64,000 nt of DNA from Polynucleobacter sp. UK-Mo-2m-Kol15. GTDB taxonomy: Bacteria; Pseudomonadota; Gammaproteobacteria; Burkholderiales; Burkholderiaceae. The notes below the pieces were generated by a model that had not been told where the DNA came from, did no database searches, and worked only from the letters and a program-made list of their open reading frames with translations. Of the stretch, positions 43,138 through 50,977 are shown piece after piece (positions within the stretch are counted from its first letter, which is position 1; each line of letters opens with the position of its first letter). The stretch spans positions 1,781,927 to 1,845,926 of the forward strand of contig NZ_JACVQC010000001.1 of assembly GCF_018881505.1 (NCBI RefSeq). The letters run 5' to 3'. The translations under genes were made by a program, and so were the position numbers.

Positions 43138-44701
43138 AAGATTTGGAAATAACCCTAGAAAGAACCAGGACTGGAAAAAGGCCAACCAATACAATCGTTA
43201 GCGAGGGTAGCGCCAGCTCGGCAAGGCGCTCATCCGCAGCCAACTGATAGGTAGCTACAGCTAAGGTATCAAAGTTAAACGGGCGCAATAAGAGGGTTGC
43301 TGGTAACTCTTTCATGACATCTACAAAGACAAAGAGCCCCGCAGTGATGAGACTGCGTTTGAGTAAGGGCACATGCACTTGCTTCAGAATCTGGGACCTA
43401 GACAGCCCTAATAGAGCTGCTGAAGCGTCCATCGATGGCGTGATGCGTGCAAGCCCCGCTTCTACGCTTTGCAGACTGGAGGAAAGAAAGCGCACCAAGT
43501 AAGCATAGACCAGCACTAATATGCTGGCCGACATCCACCAAGCAAGTTGAAAGATCTCCAAAAAGGAAAGAATACCAATCGCCAGTACTGCACCCGGTAG
43601 CGCATAACCAAATCCCAGTAATCGATTAACCCAGCTCAAGCGTGGATTCATTCGCACTGAGTAGGCGAAAAATACTGCGAGTACAACAGAAATGACTGCC
43701 GTAAGAATTGAAACTGCTAAAGAGTTAGTAAGCCAATCTAGATATCGAATATCGATTGTCAGACCTTGCTTAAAGAGTAATTGCAGTAGAGCAAATGCTG
43801 GCAGGAGAAATCCACACAAGAGTGTGACGCCACAAAATGCAAAGGCAAAAAGAGCGCCCTTGCCAGTCAGAGGTTTCGCCAAAGCCCTGCCCCTTGCTGA
43901 AGATGCATAACGTAATTTTGAGCGACTACTTTGCTCAATAAAGAAAATCAGCAAGACAAAACTTAATAGACCTAAGGCTAGCTGTACTGCAGCCACACGG
44001 TCGCCAAAAGAAAGCCAGGCCTTAAAGATGCCTGTAGCAAAGGTTTGAACACCAAAGTAGGATACCGCGCCAAAATCTGCCAACACTTCCATGAGTGCCA
44101 AAGCCATACCAGCAAAAATAGCTGGTCTTGCCATCGGCAGAACTAACTTGAAGAATCCTTGAAGCTGACTGTAACCAAGCGTTTCTGAAACCTCAATCAA
44201 TCGCCCGCTACGCTCTAAAAATGCTGTACGCGTAATGAGATAGACGTAAGGAAATAAGCAAAAGGAGAAAGACCAAATAGCGCCGCTTAATGAACGTGGA
44301 TCCGGAAAGAACCAGAGCGAGTCCATTCCCAGTATGGCGCGAAGCGTACTCTGTATCGGACCTGAAAATTGCAGAAGATCTACAAACAGATAGGCCATGA
44401 CATAAGTGGGGACGGCCAAGGGCAAAATCAAAGCCCACTCAAATATTTTCTTACCCGGAAAATCATAGTTCGCAATAATCCAGGCATTACCCACACCTAG
44501 GATAAATACACCGACCCCTACACCAAGAATCAGCACTAAGGTCGAGGCAATGTATCCACCTAATACAAAGTTCCATAGATGGCTGAGTGTGCCAGTGGCC
44601 AAAGAGTCGTTCCCCGAAAACAGGAATGGCGCTGCCAAGCCAAATAAGGGCAAAAATAACAACAAGGCAAGCGGCGCCACAATCCGATTCATTAATTCCA
44701 C
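43136..44701 (-). CDS. fbpB: Fe(III) ABC transporter permease (FbpB-like, fused)
   Basis: 521 residues with about twelve membrane segments in two homologous halves. Each half has a permease coupling loop: ETLGYSQLQGFFKLVLPMARPAIFAGMALALMEVLADFGAVSYFG in the first, and ASAALLGLSRSQILKQVHVPLLKRSLITAGLFVFVDVMKELPATLLLRPF in the second. This is the single-chain permease of FbpABC-type ferric importers. It is divergent from its ATPase gene at 44761. Confidence 0.92.
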   Translation of the reverse strand: MELMNRIVAPLALLLFLPLFGLAAPFLFSGNDSLATGTLSHLWNFVLGGYIASTLVLILGVGVGVFILGVGNAWIIANYDFPGKKIFEWALILPLAVPTYVMAYLFVDLLQFSGPIQSTLRAILGMDSLWFFPDPRSLSGAIWSFSFCLFPYVYLITRTAFLERSGRLIEVSETLGYSQLQGFFKLVLPMARPAIFAGMALALMEVLADFGAVSYFGVQTFATGIFKAWLSFGDRVAAVQLALGLLSFVLLIFFIEQSSRSKLRYASSARGRALAKPLTGKGALFAFAFCGVTLLCGFLLPAFALLQLLFKQGLTIDIRYLDWLTNSLAVSILTAVISVVLAVFFAYSVRMNPRLSWVNRLLGFGYALPGAVLAIGILSFLEIFQLAWWMSASILVLVYAYLVRFLSSSLQSVEAGLARITPSMDASAALLGLSRSQILKQVHVPLLKRSLITAGLFVFVDVMKELPATLLLRPFNFDTLAVATYQLAADERLAELALPSLTIVLVGLFPVLVLSRVISKS

Positions 44702-44760
44702 AATCCGTTTAGACTCTAGCTATGTATTAAACCACTAGCATTAATGAGAAAATTATAGGG

Positions 44761-45831
44761 ATGAACTCCGCTCACACGCTGCTTTCTATCAAACAGCTGG
44801 AAATTGACTACCCTAGCCGGGATGGCCAAGGGCGTGTAACAGCTGTTAAAGGCCTTAATTTGCATCTTGCTCAAGGCGAGATTGGCTGCCTACTGGGCTC
44901 CTCAGGTTGTGGAAAGTCCACCGTTCTCAGGGCAATCTGTGGATTTGAGGCATTAAAAGCGGGCGATATCCTCCTGCGCGATCAGGTGGTGAGCTCAAAC
45001 TCCGTCCACATCCCACCCAACCAAAGAAAAGTGGGTATGGTCTTTCAGGACTTTGCTCTCTTTCCCCATCTCAATGTTTTAGAGAACATTGCATTCGGAT
45101 TGCAGCACCTACCGAGCAATCAACGATCTTCTGTAGCTATGGAATGGCTTAAAAGGGTTTCCCTCTCTGATAAAGCAGATGCCTACCCTCATGAGTTGAG
45201 TGGTGGCCAACAACAACGCGTTGCATTAGCAAGAGCAATGGCTCCAGAGCCCGACCTAATTTTGCTAGATGAGCCCTTCTCTAGTTTGGATATTGAACTC
45301 AGGGAGCGCCTGGCAGGCGAGATGAGGGAGATCCTCAAGGCAAATAACATTACCGCTCTACTAGTCACTCACGATCAATTTGAAGCCTTTGCTATTGCCG
45401 ATAAGGTTGGCGTAATGACAGAGGGCAAGGTCCTGCAGTGGGACATACCATACGAGCTTTATCACAAGCCCGTCAATCGCTATATTGCCGACTTCATTGG
45501 CCGCGGGGTATTTGTCAAAGGGGTTGTGCAAGCCAACAATAAAGTGAAGATTGAATTAGGCGAGCTCGATCTTGAAGAAGATCGTAGCAAGGAAATTGGC
45601 AAAGAAATTGATGTACTCTTGCGCGCCGATGATATTCAACATGATGACCATAGCACTCTGCTCGCAGAGGTTGTGCGCAAGACCTTTAGAGGTGCGGACT
45701 TCCTGTACACACTGAAACTAGCATCTGGCATTGAGATTTTTGCTTTTGTACCCAGTCACCATGATCATGCTATTGGAGAAAAGATTGGCATACATCTGGT
45801 AGCCGATCACGTTGTAACTTTTAGCGAATAA
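44761..45831 (+). CDS. fbpC: ABC transporter ATP-binding protein (FbpC/PotA-like)
   Basis: 356 residues. Walker A GSSGCGKST, Q-loop VFQDFALFPHLNV, signature LSGGQQQR, Walker B LILLDEPFSSLD and the H-loop VTHDQFEA are all present. A C-terminal TOBE-type domain (~240-356) follows. Position opposite fbpB marks it as the energy unit of the ferric importer. The A/T-rich -10-like TTATAG ends 2 bases before the ATG, so the mRNA may be leaderless or start further upstream. The coding region is followed 34 bp later by folB. Confidence 0.9.
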   Translation: MNSAHTLLSIKQLEIDYPSRDGQGRVTAVKGLNLHLAQGEIGCLLGSSGCGKSTVLRAICGFEALKAGDILLRDQVVSSNSVHIPPNQRKVGMVFQDFALFPHLNVLENIAFGLQHLPSNQRSSVAMEWLKRVSLSDKADAYPHELSGGQQQRVALARAMAPEPDLILLDEPFSSLDIELRERLAGEMREILKANNITALLVTHDQFEAFAIADKVGVMTEGKVLQWDIPYELYHKPVNRYIADFIGRGVFVKGVVQANNKVKIELGELDLEEDRSKEIGKEIDVLLRADDIQHDDHSTLLAEVVRKTFRGADFLYTLKLASGIEIFAFVPSHHDHAIGEKIGIHLVADHVVTFSE

Positions 45832-45865
45832 ATAAGCGCTACATAAAGTCATCGAAAAGCATCCA

Positions 45866-46261
45866 ATGACATCAACGGCCTGCGTAGAATTAAAAGATCT
45901 CCGACTCAATACCCAAATCGGTACCTATGCACCTGGCGCTACCATCCCTGATCAACATCTACTGAATCTGACTTTATGGATCAGCACTAAACTGATATTG
46001 ATTTCAGAAGATCTCATGGCTCAGGTGTTTGATTACGATCCCCTCGTCATTGAAATTGATCGCTTAGCTGCTGATGGACATTACGAGACTCAGGAAAGAT
46101 TAATCACCAGGATAGTTGAGGCATGTGCTCGCTATTCGGAAATTGAGTCTCTAGAAATTAGTCTTAGGAAAACACCCGTTCTGGAGAGTTCAGGTGTATT
46201 GGGGATCAAGCTATACCTTGATGAAAGCAGTCTAGCCCGTATGAGGACAGAACCTACTTAG
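45866..46261 (+). CDS. folB: dihydroneopterin aldolase FolB-like
   Basis: 131 residues of T-fold: VELKDLRLNTQIGTYAPGATIPDQHLLNLTLWIS, then DYDPLVIEIDRLAADGHYETQERLITRIVEACARY and LEISLRKTPVLESSGVLGIKLYL. The conserved Glu of the ETQE helix and the terminal K-P-pattern fit the FolB family (tetrahydrofolate synthesis; cleaves dihydroneopterin). The C-terminus is more divergent than usual. Stops of folB and the glycosyltransferase gene overlap by 4 bp. Confidence 0.85.
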   Translation: MTSTACVELKDLRLNTQIGTYAPGATIPDQHLLNLTLWISTKLILISEDLMAQVFDYDPLVIEIDRLAADGHYETQERLITRIVEACARYSEIESLEISLRKTPVLESSGVLGIKLYLDESSLARMRTEPT

Positions 46262-46911
46262 CCGCTTAAGCCCTCCTCCAGCGCATCGACAAGATGGTCA
46301 TACTTGAGAAAATTTTCACGATGTCTTCTATAGTACAAAAGACCTTCATTCAAGCTGGCCACAGAGGCGCCCCGCTCTCGCATTTTGTCCCAGAGATTCC
46401 AATCCTCTTGCGGATGAATCCCGTCAGCATATTTTCGCTTGTAACCCACTTGCTGACCCAGAGAGGTTCGATACATCATTGAGCCATGATGCTTACCTTC
46501 GCGATCCCAGTAGAGATCTCCTTGGTGAGACCTAGTCTCACCAGGAACGCGATCGTGAATCTCTTCTTTTAATTCGCCGGTAACCATAATGTCATAAGTA
46601 ACAATATCTGCATGAGCATTGGATAGCAACGCAATGGCATCCGATCTGAGCCAATTGTCAGCGCCGATGAAAAGAACGTATTCCGTATTGACTCCCATTA
46701 GCACATCATGGAAGTTGGCCACAGTACCTAAATTTTGAGGCCTCAGAATATATTCAATATCAGGATATAAGTCAGGTAAATGACTGCAATCATGCGCCCC
46801 ATCATCAACAAATAGAATTCTGGCAGGAGCTTTTGTTTGGGATAGCAAGGACTCAATGCAGTGCGCTGCAAGGTGGCCATACTTATAAGAGGCTATAACG
46901 ACGGTAATCAT
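46258..46911 (-). CDS. GT2-family glycosyltransferase
   Basis: Start placed at 46911 (MITVVIASYKYGHLAAHCIESLLSQ), where the GT-A domain begins; ATGs at 46923 and further upstream to 46995 would overlap the yggT gene. 217 residues. The pattern is VIASYKYG, then ILFVDDGAHD and LFIGADNWLRSDAIALL (DxD-like ADN). It transfers a sugar to an unknown glycan or lipid acceptor. Single gene. Confidence 0.85.
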   Translation of the reverse strand: MITVVIASYKYGHLAAHCIESLLSQTKAPARILFVDDGAHDCSHLPDLYPDIEYILRPQNLGTVANFHDVLMGVNTEYVLFIGADNWLRSDAIALLSNAHADIVTYDIMVTGELKEEIHDRVPGETRSHQGDLYWDREGKHHGSMMYRTSLGQQVGYKRKYADGIHPQEDWNLWDKMRERGASVASLNEGLLYYRRHRENFLKYDHLVDALEEGLSG

Positions 46912-46983
46912 ATTGCTGGGCATTAGAACATGAAAGTATGATGTCTGAATGAAGCCCTGCTTTAAACCCCCTACAATAGGCAT

Positions 46984-47529
46984 ATGTTGATCCAAATCGC
47001 CAATCTACTCCTTCAGGTCCTCGTAAGTATTGTTGCAGGAGCATGTCTCCTCAGATGCTACCTCCAGTGGCTCGCATTTAATCTAGGCTCAGGCCAAAGT
47101 AGAACCATTGGTGCTTATGTACTACCTCTTAGTAATTGGATAGTGATCCCACTTCGTAAGCTGATCCCCAGTATTGGTCGCTTTGATGTCTCCAGCTTTT
47201 TGGCTGCTTATTTGCTGATCGCAGGAAAAACAGCAATACTTTTACTGCTCTCAGGAGCATCTCTAACCGATATCTCGTGGCTCCTATTGGCCTTAATTGA
47301 CATGGTGGATCTAATCCTTTCTGGATTGGTTGGCTTGGTTTTTGCGAGTGTCATTCTCTCGTGGGTTAGTGCTGGATCCCAGCTTCAGTACTTGGTATCA
47401 CTCTTAATTGAGCCCCTTCTGGCACCAATCAGAAAAACAATCCCCAGCTTCGGAGCCTTAGATTTATCACCCCTACTACTGCTACTCATCTTACAAGTAC
47501 TGCAGATTGTGGTGAGCAATCTTAGGTGA
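46984..47529 (+). CDS. YggT family membrane protein
   Basis: 181 residues made of two repeated YggT halves, each with paired membrane helices and the motif P-x-R-K-x-I-P-x-x-G-x-x-D-x-S (PLRKLIPSIGRFDVSS in the first, APIRKTIPSFGALDLSP in the second). YggT proteins are tied to osmotic tolerance and cell division/photosystem positioning in other organisms. Ten bp from the convergent recQ end. Confidence 0.92.
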   Translation: MLIQIANLLLQVLVSIVAGACLLRCYLQWLAFNLGSGQSRTIGAYVLPLSNWIVIPLRKLIPSIGRFDVSSFLAAYLLIAGKTAILLLLSGASLTDISWLLLALIDMVDLILSGLVGLVFASVILSWVSAGSQLQYLVSLLIEPLLAPIRKTIPSFGALDLSPLLLLLILQVLQIVVSNLR

Positions 47530-47539
47530 GCAATGAAGT

Positions 47540-49375
47540 CTAATTAGACTCAAGATGCTCCAAAATAACCTTGATAAAGTATTCGCCATAGCGCTCTAGC
47601 TTTGCTTGTCCAACCCCAGCAATACGAGTGAATTGATCTAAGGTGGTGGGCGTAGATTGAACCATCTCTTGCAAAGTACTGTCATGAAAAATCACATAGG
47701 GGGGCACTCCTTGTTCGCGTGCCAGCTCAGTACGCTTAAGCTTGAGCGCCTCCCAGAGTTTCTCATCTGCAATATTGCTAAAGGGATGTGTAGAACCCTT
47801 CCTCGCCCCAGATTTCGTAGCCTTACTCTTGGAATAGCCTGCTTCTTTTCGGAGCCAAACCTCTTGCTCTCCACGTAGGACAGGTAAAGCAATGTTATCT
47901 ACTAACTTTAAGCCGCCATGTAATGCAATGTCTGCATCTAAATATCCACCAGCTACTAATTGACGATAGATGCTATTCCACTGCGCCTGATTGAGTTCTG
48001 CGCCAATCCCAAAGGTACTCACCTGCTCATGAAAATACTGCTTCACTCTGGGGGTCAATTTGCCTATAAGCACATCTATTAAATGCGTCACGCCAAAGCG
48101 CTGGCCTGTGCGATATACGCATGACAATGCTTTTTGCACTTCTTGTGTAGCATTCCAGGTGGCTACTGGCTCTAGACAGTTATCACAGTTACCGCAGCTA
48201 CCGGCATGTATCTCTCCAAAGTAGCGCAGGATCGTTTGATGGCGGCAGCTTGTGGATTCACAATAGCCTAGTAGGGAATTCAGTTTTTGGCGCTCTACCC
48301 GCTTACGGTCTTCAGAAGCTTCACCAGAGTCGACCATTTGCCTCAAGCTCACTACATCCCCAAACCCATAGGCCATCCAAGCATTTGCAGGCAAGCCATC
48401 GCGTCCTGCTCGTCCAGTTTCTTGGTAATAACCTTCCATACTTTTGGGTAGATCTAGGTGAGCAACAAAACGGACGTTGGGCTTATCAATACCCATACCA
48501 AAAGCTACGGTTGCAACCATGATGACGCCCTCTTCGCGTAAGAAGCGTTTTTGATTAGCGTTGCGCGTTTCTACACTTAAACCTGCGTGATAGGGCATTG
48601 CATCCCACCCGCGATCTTGTAACCATTGTGCAGTCTCTTCTACGCTGCGACGCGATAGGCAATAAATAATTCCTGAGTCATCGGCATGCTCGGCATCTAA
48701 GAAATGCTCTAACTGTTGTTTAGCGCTCTGCTTTTGCAAAACTCGATACTTAATATTGGGACGATCAAAGCTAGAAACAAACTGCTCAGCGGATTCTAGC
48801 GAAAGACGTTCCACAATTTCTGCTCGAGTTGGTGTATCTGCGGTAGCCGTTAAGGCGATTCGAGGGACTGTCGGAAAGCGCTCATGTAAAACAGTTAGCT
48901 GGAGATATTCTGGACGGAAATCATGACCCCATTGCGAAACGCAGTGCGCTTCATCAATAGCAAATAAAGCAATTCCAGGGCCAGCATCGAGTCTATCGAG
49001 CATGGATAGAAAACTAGAGCTCATCAGTCGCTCTGGCGCTACGTAGATTAAGTCAAGATCTCCAGCGAGTAATTGAGTAATTACTTGTTGAGATGAAGCG
49101 GCATCTAGACTAGAGTTTAGAAATGAAGCCTTCACGCCTAACTGGGTTAAGGCATCTACTTGATCTTGCATCAGTGCAATTAAGGGCGAAACCACCACTC
49201 CCACACCGCGTCGAACAAGTGAGGGAATCTGATAGCACAGAGACTTCCCAGCGCCAGTAGGCATGAGGACTAAAGCATCACCGCCTGCTACTACGTGCCC
49301 AATAATAGATTCTTGAGCACCTCGAAATTGATCAAAGCCAAAAACATCACGAAGTACTTGCTGACTCGATTGCAA
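47540..49375 (-). CDS. recQ: ATP-dependent DNA helicase RecQ
   Basis: 611 residues with full RecQ architecture. Helicase core: [15 protein letters not shown] (Walker A), [20 protein letters not shown] (DEAH and aromatic-rich loop), and [21 protein letters not shown] zinc site: [30 protein letters not shown] winged helix and a C-terminal HRDC domain ([32 protein letters not shown]) complete it. It unwinds recombination and replication intermediates. The start is TTG with Shine-Dalgarno AAGGGAG nine bases upstream, placed right after an intrinsic terminator. Confidence 0.96.
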   Translation of the reverse strand: MQSSQQVLRDVFGFDQFRGAQESIIGHVVAGGDALVLMPTGAGKSLCYQIPSLVRRGVGVVVSPLIALMQDQVDALTQLGVKASFLNSSLDAASSQQVITQLLAGDLDLIYVAPERLMSSSFLSMLDRLDAGPGIALFAIDEAHCVSQWGHDFRPEYLQLTVLHERFPTVPRIALTATADTPTRAEIVERLSLESAEQFVSSFDRPNIKYRVLQKQSAKQQLEHFLDAEHADDSGIIYCLSRRSVEETAQWLQDRGWDAMPYHAGLSVETRNANQKRFLREEGVIMVATVAFGMGIDKPNVRFVAHLDLPKSMEGYYQETGRAGRDGLPANAWMAYGFGDVVSLRQMVDSGEASEDRKRVERQKLNSLLGYCESTSCRHQTILRYFGEIHAGSCGNCDNCLEPVATWNATQEVQKALSCVYRTGQRFGVTHLIDVLIGKLTPRVKQYFHEQVSTFGIGAELNQAQWNSIYRQLVAGGYLDADIALHGGLKLVDNIALPVLRGEQEVWLRKEAGYSKSKATKSGARKGSTHPFSNIADEKLWEALKLKRTELAREQGVPPYVIFHDSTLQEMVQSTPTTLDQFTRIAGVGQAKLERYGEYFIKVILEHLESN

Positions 49376-49390
49376 CAGTAAGGCTCCCTT

Positions 49391-49423
49391 AAAATAAAAA
49401 GCCCCACGTCAAAGCGGGGCTTT
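49391..49423 (-). terminator. intrinsic terminator immediately upstream of recQ
   Basis: On the - strand AAAGCCCC…GGGGCTTT (49423-49416 with 49405-49398) is followed by a T-rich run down to 49391. The recQ Shine-Dalgarno (49390-49384) starts at the very next base. It therefore either ends an independent small RNA or attenuates recQ. Confidence 0.85.
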
Positions 49424-49523
49424 ATGTATATTGTCTCTGCACATACAAATACAGAATGTGGCTGGCGGAGAGGCTGGGCTAACCTTGCCATGTATGAGCA
49501 TGGAACTCTTTAGCCTTTATGTG
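49391..49523 (-). ncRNA. structured small RNA or recQ leader, ~130 nt
   Basis: On the - strand a TATAAT (49534-49529) predicts a start near 49523. The RNA would open with CACATA, which pairs with TATGTG (49445-49440) as a closing helix. Inside, GGCTAA (49515-49510) pairs with TTAGCC (49482-49477) around a CCATG/CATGG hairpin. A single-stranded C-rich segment CCTCTCCGCC (49473-49464) follows. It ends at a strong terminator. The C-rich segment could pair with Shine-Dalgarno sequences. No known family is recognised, and no clear -35 is visible. Confidence 0.55.
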
Positions 49524-49528
49524 TCTGC

Positions 49529-49534
49529 ATTATA
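49529..49534 (-). promoter_or_regulatory. -10 element TATAAT for the 49391-49523 RNA
   Basis: A perfect sigma-70 -10 hexamer on the - strand with no convincing -35 at 16-18 bp. The spacing to the start of the predicted closing stem is 5-7 nt, as expected for a transcription start. Confidence 0.5.
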
Positions 49535-49668
49535 GACTGGGAAAGCTTACAAAACCTTGCTGTTGTTCTGATTTCATAAGTAGTGAATTCTCATTAGATG
49601 TCTAAATCTGTAGATTCAACTCCATCCTAGTCCAACCCATTACAGGAATGAAATTTGGAGTCGACCTC

Positions 49669-49824
49669 ATGAGCTCAAGCTTCACGTCAGAGGCGCTATC
49701 AATAATGGACTCAGCAAGGAAGATGTTCAGGAGGTTTCTACAGGCTGCAATTTACTGCGGGGTTCCTGCAGCAATTGACAGCTTTAGATGTGCCAAGGAA
49801 ATCTTTGCAGAGATGGGAATTTAA
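49669..49824 (+). CDS. possible small protein, 51 residues
   Basis: An open frame MSSSFTSEALSIMDSARKMF… ending FAEMGI, with Shine-Dalgarno GGAG eight bases before the ATG. The frame also extends upstream to an ATG at 49648. The composition is balanced and helix-friendly (DSARKMFRRFLQAAIYCG) rather than random. It lies in the 571-bp gap between recQ and 49947. No family recognised; could be a chance frame. Confidence 0.4.
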   Translation: MSSSFTSEALSIMDSARKMFRRFLQAAIYCGVPAAIDSFRCAKEIFAEMGI

Positions 49825-49864
49825 AAGCGGAAGATCAAGCTGTGTAGCTCAGGAAGATAAGGCC

Positions 49865-49890
49865 TGCCTAATTTAATTTAATTTAATATA
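49865..49890. repeat. short ATTTA tandem repeat in AT-rich promoter space
   Basis: Three to four copies of the pentamer ATTTA(A) precede the gene at 49947 by ~55 bp. This kind of low-complexity AT tract may act as an UP element or curved DNA. Nothing else is seen between 49825 and 49946. Confidence 0.5.
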
Positions 49891-49946
49891 CATCTAATCT
49901 ATTATTATCTGTATTTAGTTTCGACCATTTACTTGCAAAAATTCAT

Positions 49947-50957
49947 ATGAAAATTAAAGCCAAATTAACTACTTTGACTCTAAAATGCATAGTCATTAGC
50001 AGTCTGACGCTTGCTAATACCTTATCGTATGCAGATGAAAACGGCAGTGGGTTTTGGCTTACAGGACAATATGCGAGTGGCGCCGCTTTACCCCCTTCAC
50101 CAGGATTTGGTATCACTACGATGTATTACAACTACAAGGGTACTCAGAATTCAACCGTACCTGCTGGTGGAGCAAACCTGAAATCCAATATCAGCGCAAC
50201 AACAACTGCCTTATTGCTTCAGCCAAGCTATACCTTTGATACTAAATTTTTAGGAGCAGTACCTTCAGTTGGCGTCGGCTTTGGTCCCGGTAACGCTTTT
50301 ACGGGCCTTACCTATTCGGCAGGTGCAGAGCAAGTCTTTTCAGGAAATCAAACAACCAATGGGATGACTGATTTGTATCCGATCGTTAACTTATATTGGT
50401 CGGATAGCGATAAAAATCACTATATGACATATCTAACTGGCAATATCCCAGTTGGCACTTACAATAGTAATAACCTTGCTAATTTGGGCTTAGGTCATGC
50501 TGCAGTCGATGCAGGAGGCGCTTACACCTACACTAACCGAGAAACCCAATGGGAGGGCTCAGCTGTTCTCGGTTTTACTAATAACTTTAAAAATTATGCA
50601 ACTAATTATAAAAGTGGAATTGACTCCCATCTGGACTTCGCCATATCCAAAGGTATCACTAGAGAATTATCTGCGGGTATTGCCGGCTATGTTTACTACC
50701 AGTTAACAGCTGATGGTGGTAGTGGTGACACTGTAGGCCCCTACAAAGGTAGGGTATTGGGTTTAGGCCCCGAGGTGGGTTACTTATTTAGCCTCGGTGG
50801 AAACGGCACTCCAATGACCTATTTAAACATCCGAGGGTATAAAGAATCTTGGGTAGAAAATCGTACGGGTGGATATGCCATGTTTGCAGTACTTACATTA
50901 CGCTGGGGCGAAAACAATATTAGTAAATTCTCGCGCAATAACTTAACCAGTCGGTAA
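49947..50957 (+). CDS. outer-membrane protein, phenol-degradation MetA/SphA-like (PF13557 type)
   Basis: 336 residues. A signal peptide (MKIKAKLTTLTLKCIVISSLTLANTLSYA) is followed by a predicted outer-membrane beta-barrel with family landmarks: MTDLYPIVNLYWSDSDKNHYMTYLTGNIPVGTYNSNNLANLGLGHAAVDAGGAYTY, then YKSGIDSHLDFAIS and YVYYQLTADGGSGDT, and GRVLGLGPEVGYLFSLG. Homologues sit in aromatic-degradation gene sets and are thought to pass hydrophobic substrates. Location next to the predicted aromatic-metabolite cluster makes a role in passage of its product or substrate conceivable. Confidence 0.82.
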   Translation: MKIKAKLTTLTLKCIVISSLTLANTLSYADENGSGFWLTGQYASGAALPPSPGFGITTMYYNYKGTQNSTVPAGGANLKSNISATTTALLLQPSYTFDTKFLGAVPSVGVGFGPGNAFTGLTYSAGAEQVFSGNQTTNGMTDLYPIVNLYWSDSDKNHYMTYLTGNIPVGTYNSNNLANLGLGHAAVDAGGAYTYTNRETQWEGSAVLGFTNNFKNYATNYKSGIDSHLDFAISKGITRELSAGIAGYVYYQLTADGGSGDTVGPYKGRVLGLGPEVGYLFSLGGNGTPMTYLNIRGYKESWVENRTGGYAMFAVLTLRWGENNISKFSRNNLTSR

Positions 50958-50977
50958 GTACCTCGATGTCGTGATGC

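Noticed and set aside
49461..49490. CCTCTCCGCCA on the - strand looks like the 3' end of a tRNA-Ser
   Set aside because: No matching 5' acceptor strand, anticodon arm or T-arm could be assembled upstream; the bases fit better as the unpaired C-rich part of the small RNA.
49291..49491. 66-codon open frame over the recQ leader
   Set aside because: It crosses the terminator and the start of recQ and conflicts with the RNA structure; no coding signature.
49865..49890. ATTTA tandem repeat as a replication origin or iteron set
   Set aside because: Too short, low complexity, and no DnaA boxes or replication genes nearby.
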